DNA of 64,000 bases from Cordilura impudica (taxonomy: Eukaryota; Arthropoda; Insecta; Diptera; Scathophagidae): contig OY821518.1 of assembly GCA_963682025.1 (NCBI GenBank), positions 238,208,204 to 238,272,203 on the forward strand. The letters are read 5' to 3'. The notes beneath the pieces are model-generated. The model did not search any database. It saw nothing but the letters and a program-made list of their open reading frames with translations, and was not told where the DNA came from. Of the stretch, positions 59,097 through 64,000 are shown one piece after another; positions within the stretch are counted from its first letter, which is position 1, and every line of letters begins with the position of its first letter. A program made the position numbers and the translations under genes.

Positions 59097-61163
59097 CCAT
59101 AACAACTGCATGTTAGAAATAAATCGGTATATTATTTTATTTACATAATTTTCTGCAATATTTTGTTGTGGGGAAAATGCATTTCTTTTGCATTAACAGA
59201 GTGTCACTTCATTTAGCTCAGCGTGACTATGCCACAGTAGATGGCGCCACAATTTTTGTTCTAATTAGCTTTGCAATAGTTATTTCTATTTTAAGATGAA
59301 TGTCAATATTTTCATACAGAACAATGTTAAGAGTATACACGGGCTGGTCTTCTTTTATTTCAGACGTATTTTCATTATTCTTTTACAAATATGAACATAA
59401 GTTTGGCATGTTAACTTTTTGTTGTCTTTATAAAATAGAGTTACCGAGTTCATCAATGAGTTTTTTTGCTTTCAAAACAGTTCTACATAGTTATAAAGAA
59501 TTATTATTCTGCTTTACCTACAAAATATCTGATTGCGATTACATCTAATTTTTAAAAATTGTTTATAATTATTAAAGCATTATTATTCACATAAATACAA
59601 AATTTCACTTTTTAAATTTTCCATTTAAATTTAAGAAAATATCAATTCTAAAAACTGGAATTAAAATTTCCAATTATAAATTAGAAAATATTAATTGAAT
59701 TTCAGAAAATCATATCAAAACGTCGGAAATAATGATTTTAAATTTAGAAGACATCAATTGCATCTTTAATATATAAATTTTATTCGTTAAACATAAATTG
59801 AAATCCAAAAAAAAAAAAAACACCAAATATGTTTACATTTAAAAAATGTTTACATTTAAAAAAAATATTGCCATTCAGGAGAAATTAATAACTTTTCAGT
59901 ACCGCGATTAAGTAACTTCTTTTAACGATAGTCGAATCGTTAAAAAAAAGAAAATTGCAAAATTATCAGTAAAAATTTTAAACGATATTCGCTATTGTTA
60001 AAGTCAGCTGTTGTTGTTATCTAAACGACAACCGTTTTTGTGTTGTTTATTCAATCGATAAAAACTTAAATTTTTAGGTTGAAATGTCGTCATACATAAA
60101 TAAAAATCATAAAATAGTGAAAATATTTTGCTTTTATTAAAAAACTTTTTTATATAAATAAAAAAATTAAATGGCATATTCAATTCATTATTTCATTTTC
60201 AAATAAATAAACAGAAATATTAGTAAAAAAAAAAAAATAAAGATATTAAACATAAAGATAAAATCATCCTGTCAAACACGAAGTAATTTGTTTTTTTCTA
60301 TTCTTTGTATTTTTCGCTTATTTTGACAGAGATGCCACTCGTTTACAATTTAAATAAATAGAAAAATAGAGATGTCGTTTGTCGTTAAGATGTCTGTACT
60401 TAGTGAATCACTTAATCCTTAGTGCAAACAACAATAGCTGTCGATATATTTTGCGATTGTCGGATCGTTGAAATTTACAGAATCACACTACAGAAAACAT
60501 TAATTTAAATTCAATGATTTTATAAAACCTCAAATGATATTTAAAAATTGCGCGACATAAAAATTGTTAAATAAATAAACGCAATTTGATGAGAATGTTA
60601 TTTATATATAAATTTTCACAATTTTTTTGGATGAATATTTGAAGTTTTTCAGAAAATAAAGATAACAAATTATTTTATTTAAAATGTTTGGGACATTTGG
60701 TTTTTTGCGTTTGGCATCCCTAATTTGAATATTTATTATTATAAATTTATTCTCTATGTTTTCCAAATACGGCAATATTTTAAAAGAAAAGTTGAGAGAG
60801 CTTTTTTTTGGTTATTATTTTGTTACTCCATCCGACTTATATGGCCGCAATGATGAAATATTTGGCCAGTTAAAAGAAACTATACAGCCATCTCCAACTA
60901 GCACGATTTAATGCATGTAGCCACCCTTCACAACCATTACATTTGCAATGGAGGTTAGGGCGAGCTATTTAATTAGCAAAAACTAAATTAAACGAGAAGT
61001 TATGTCATATAACCGGAAACGCATGCATATAGATATATAACCAAAAAGCAAACACCGAAATAATAGAAAGGAGGAAAACCAACCCAAAGAATTTTCTGAA
61101 ATAATTTGGTATTACGTTTAACAAATTGTTTTTCCAATATTTAGTTTACATTTATTATCAATA
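59097..61163. other. A/T-rich interval, no supported gene
   Basis: The frame at 59300-59548 lacks motifs. Short similar pieces (AACGATAGTCGAATCGTT near 59927, TTGCGATTGTCGGATCGTTG near 60452) suggest decayed repeats. TGCAATGGAGGTTAGGGCGA near 60950 is less A/T-rich but unassigned. Confidence 0.4.
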
Positions 61164-61223
61164 CTCAAACCGAGGTGGAGGGTATCAAAGATTCGGCACA
61201 GCCGAATTTAACACTCTTACTTG
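61164..61223 (+). mobile_element. 3' end of a family B INE-1-like element
   Basis: GAGGTGGAGGGTATCAAAG, hairpin ATTCGGCACAGCCGAAT and AACACTCTTACTTG followed by T match the 3' termini at 21303 and 40198. A matching 5' part was not found to the left, so the copy is truncated or its 5' side is too diverged to see. Confidence 0.8.
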
Positions 61224-61339
61224 TTTTTATGTTTGTTTGTGGTTTATGGGAGACTACACCATTGGACTGATCGTCTTTAGATTTTTACAGTAGGTAACTG
61301 CCTATCCGGATGGAAAAATAGACTATATTTTTTGGTCTT

Positions 61340-61900
61340 ACCCCCTAGATATATGTGAGTAGCATAAACTGAGAAATACAAAGTTTTGGGTCAATCAAAA
61401 AAAAAAAAAAAAAAAAATTTAGAAGTGTGTTTATATGTGGCAAATATGACTTTTTTCAGATTTTACGAAAATTTCGTTCTATAGTTAAATTTTTTCGACA
61501 AGTTATTATATGAGTCGATATCAGTGCTAAATTATCTTTTCAAAAAGCTATATAACTTCAAAATCGAATTAAAACTAGCCACGAAATAGCAAATGCCCCA
61601 AACGACTTTTGTGCCAAAAAACACTAGGTCATGAAATATGATGGCACTTTTTTCAACTTTAAGAAATTAATTAAAGCCATCATTTCTTTTTGATCACTAT
61701 ATCCAGGAACATACAAACATGAAGTATTGTTTTCTTACCACGTTTTTAACCTATTGTGAAATGAGACCAAAGATGGAAAATTTTTTTGATAAAATTTTAA
61801 AAACTCATTTAAAAGTTTTAAAAAATTTTCTTTAAAAAAATTCCAAAAAATGGATCTGCCACTTTAAAGTTTTGTTAAATATATCGAGCCCTAACAGCGA
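61340..61900 (+). repeat. Left-arm fragment of the hAT-like fold-back family (copy 3)
   Basis: GTGTGTTTATATGTGGCAAA, CGAAAATTTCGTTCTATAGT, CTAGCCACGAAATAGCAAAT, ACTAGGTCATGAAAT and GGATCTGCCACTTTAAAG follow the order of the left arm at 44600-45720. Here the inner part is cut off near 61900 and the tip is degenerate. There is no family A insertion in this copy. Confidence 0.8.
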
Positions 61901-62160
61901 AAAAACGTAACCAAAAATTTTTTCGAAATTGACTTTTTGATGAAAAATTGTTCTGCAGCCTCCAACACGTCGCATAGTGAAATTTTGTATCAAAAATCAT
62001 CATAGTTACGGAGATACAATGCTTTTAATTTTAACGTAAACGACATCCACCTTTTTGAGTAACCGCAAAAAAACGTAAGTGTCATACATAAAAAGTAGCC
62101 ATAAGTATGAGTGAGAGCGAGATAAGCAAAAGAAACTAAGAAATTATGACAAAGCGGGGG

Positions 62161-62600
62161 TGGCCGGACTTATCCACCACGGCGATAATCCCCATAATGA
62201 TTATGGGGATTTAGAACGAAATTTTTTAGACATAATGCCCATTAAATATTTTTTTAACCAAAAAATATTTGGGTATAGCCCTGCCACGTATAAAAAATTT
62301 TATTTAATTTTCAGTTAATAATCATTTAAAGATCACATAATTTAAAAAAATTTTAGTTTACAAAATAATGAAATAGTTGATGATAATTTAGTTGTAAATA
62401 GCGCCAGAGTCCAGAATTTTTAAAAAAATTTCGCGATTTTCAATTATTGAAAAATAAATAACATTTTTTATAAGTAGCAGTGCTATGTACAAATATTTTT
62501 AGGTTAATGGAAAATTTAATGGGGATTATGTGCAAAAAATTTTCGCTTTAATCCCAATAATCACCATGGGGATTTTGTCCGTGGTGGTTAAGTCTGGCCA
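62161..62600. mobile_element. 440-bp MITE with ~50-bp inverted ends
   Basis: The left end is TGGCCGGACTTATCCACCAC and the right end read inward is TGGCCAGACTTAACCACCAC. The inverted similarity continues through AATCCCCAT and TGATTAT. Near the left end AATCCCCATAATGATTATGG is itself palindromic. No open frame and no clear target duplication were found, so the superfamily is unknown. Confidence 0.75.
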
Positions 62601-62958
62601 TCGATAAAGGGCAATGAATGCAAAACAAAATTTGTTCTTTATTATGATCTTCTATTGTGATCTTCTTTTATGGTTTTTATTCTTTATAAAATCTGTGCTT
62701 GGTCAGTCGTGTAAAGTGGAATTCGACCCCAGTGACATTTCTATTTTGAATTGCAATTTCTTGTGCTAATTATTTGTTAATAAAGTTTTGTTTGAAAATT
62801 TACGTAGAAGGTGATAAAAATATTGTTTTCTTTATTGATTTTGGTTGTTAATTTTGAAAGTGTAAAATGTGTTGTAATAGAATGTTTTCCGTCCAGTGTT
62901 TTGTGTTTTAAGTTTATTTTGTTTTTGAGCTTTTTATATTTGGTTGTAGGATTACGAA

Positions 62959-64000
62959 ATGGCACTTGTTCCCTATAGTGACACAGAGAGCGATTCAAAT
63001 ATTGCTAATGATGCAGTGGAAGAACAAACTTGCGTTGGAAAAGGAGGCTATAAAAAAAAAACCAAAAACGCTTGCCACCAATCTATGCTCAAAAGTGTGT
63101 TCAGTCTAATCCTTGTCTTAACAAAAAAATGTGGAAACGGCTGTGCAGCTAAAATATCTGAAGAAGATCGCCAGGCTATTCACGAACATTTTTGGGGAAT
63201 AAGTAAACTAAGACAGAGAGATTTCCTGCCTTCCTGCATTAGGCAAAAAGCAATTAAAAGAAAGACGGTAAAGAATAGCAGGCGCAAGATAAGCTATGAA
63301 TATTTGCTTCGATGTCGCGGAGAGGAGTTTAAAGTTTGCCAGCAATTTATTTTAAGAACTTTAAGTGTGTCTCAACAAATGCTTAGAAATACCGTGGCAA
63401 ATTTAAAATCACTGAACACGAACAGGCGTGGTAGGCCGCACAATAAATCTAATGATGAGAAAGTTGTAATTTTGAAGAAATATATTGAGAAATTACCAGC
63501 TGTTCCTTCTCATTATTGCCGCAACAAGAGCAATAAATTATACCTACCCACGGAGTTTCGGAATGTGTCAACTTTATATAAGCATTATATAACATATTTA
63601 CAAGAAAAACCAAACTGATTTCACATTGTCTTTAAGAGTTTTTCGCAATATTTTCAATAATGATTTTCACCTAAAAAAGATAGATGTACGAAGTGTGATG
63701 ACTGGAAAAATTTGGACAGCAGTCACATAAAAACAGATGAATTTAAATCCCATTTAATGGACAAAGATCAAAGCAAGGATATCTTTTTGCAAGAACAAAA
63801 AAAAAAAAAGGGAAAGAAAACAAGTTTTTTTTATGTGCAAGTTTTGATCTTCAAAAAGTTTTGAATATGCCTCATAGTAAAAACATTACCCTTTTTTATT
63901 CGAGAAAATATGCGTTTTATAATTTAAGTATTTATGAAAACGGCACAAGGAATGGGGCGAGAAAGATGGCAAACGCAGTTGCAATGAAATTTGCTCAGCC
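62959..64000 (+). pseudogene. Uncharacterised transposase-like gene, decayed, runs off the window
   Basis: The open part (62959-63618) starts MALVPYSDTESDSN after a possible acceptor (TTGGTTGTAG). It contains KKCGNGCAAKISEEDRQAIH, HFWGISKLRQRDF, RRKISYEYLLRCRGEEFKVC, FILRTLSVSQQMLRNTV and VPSHYCRNKSNKLYLPTEF. After stops and frame changes the similarity resumes: a CTKCDDW segment near 63690, then NMPHSKNITLFYSRKYAFYN near 63870-63920. I recognise this block order from a common arthropod family with a probable RNase H-type domain in its second half, usually annotated only as uncharacterised. The copy is broken in at least three places and is partial at the window edge. It might be the remains of a DNA transposon gene; no ends were identified. 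Confidence 0.65.

Noticed and set aside
59300..59548. 82-residue frame with aromatic residues
   Set aside because: No motif or splice context, and composition follows local A/T content; it cannot be supported as a gene.

Overview
The window is A/T-rich eukaryotic nuclear DNA, most likely from a fly (Diptera, probably a calyptrate such as a blow fly or house fly relative). The evidence is short GT-AG introns of 73 and 93 nt, jockey-type and CR1-like retrotransposons, many elements built like the Drosophila INE-1/DINE-1 (Helentron-related) repeats, and hAT, Transib, mariner and Helitron elements. The species is inferred, not proven. There is no bacterial-style operon, rRNA or convincing tRNA.

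Almost everything recognisable is transposon, much of it nested. 0-9 kb: mariner and Tc1 scraps, a CR1-like LINE, then a jockey-type LINE lying between two blocks of a 17-bp satellite. 9-24 kb: two families of INE-1-like elements (called A and B here), a hammerhead ribozyme motif, a DD41D-type mariner, a hAT-like fold-back element, and a 4.4 kb B element swollen by about 320 copies of a 7-bp repeat. 24-33 kb: two elements carrying poorly described transposase-like genes (one spliced), with a complete-ended Helitron inside the second. 33-43 kb: more A and B elements, including a second swollen B element sitting inside an A element. 43-48 kb: an internally deleted Transib-like copy split by a long inverted-repeat element with a clean 8-bp target duplication.

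The richest region is 52.27-59.09 kb. A complete hAT element has perfect 8-bp duplications (ATTTATAA) and an uninterrupted two-exon, 634-residue transposase. A 3.8 kb Transib element is inserted in it. Transib is the transposon family related to RAG1. This copy has termini CACAGTG and CACTGTG, perfect GC-rich 5-bp duplications (CGCCG), and a transposase broken by one stop codon.

The only candidate host gene is a possible first coding exon at 48.88-49.00 kb on the minus strand, with a hydrophobic signal-like segment and a GTAAGT donor. If real, much of the window to its left could be its first intron. Gaps with no gene are described as such. No database search was possible, so family names rest on recognised motifs and architecture.
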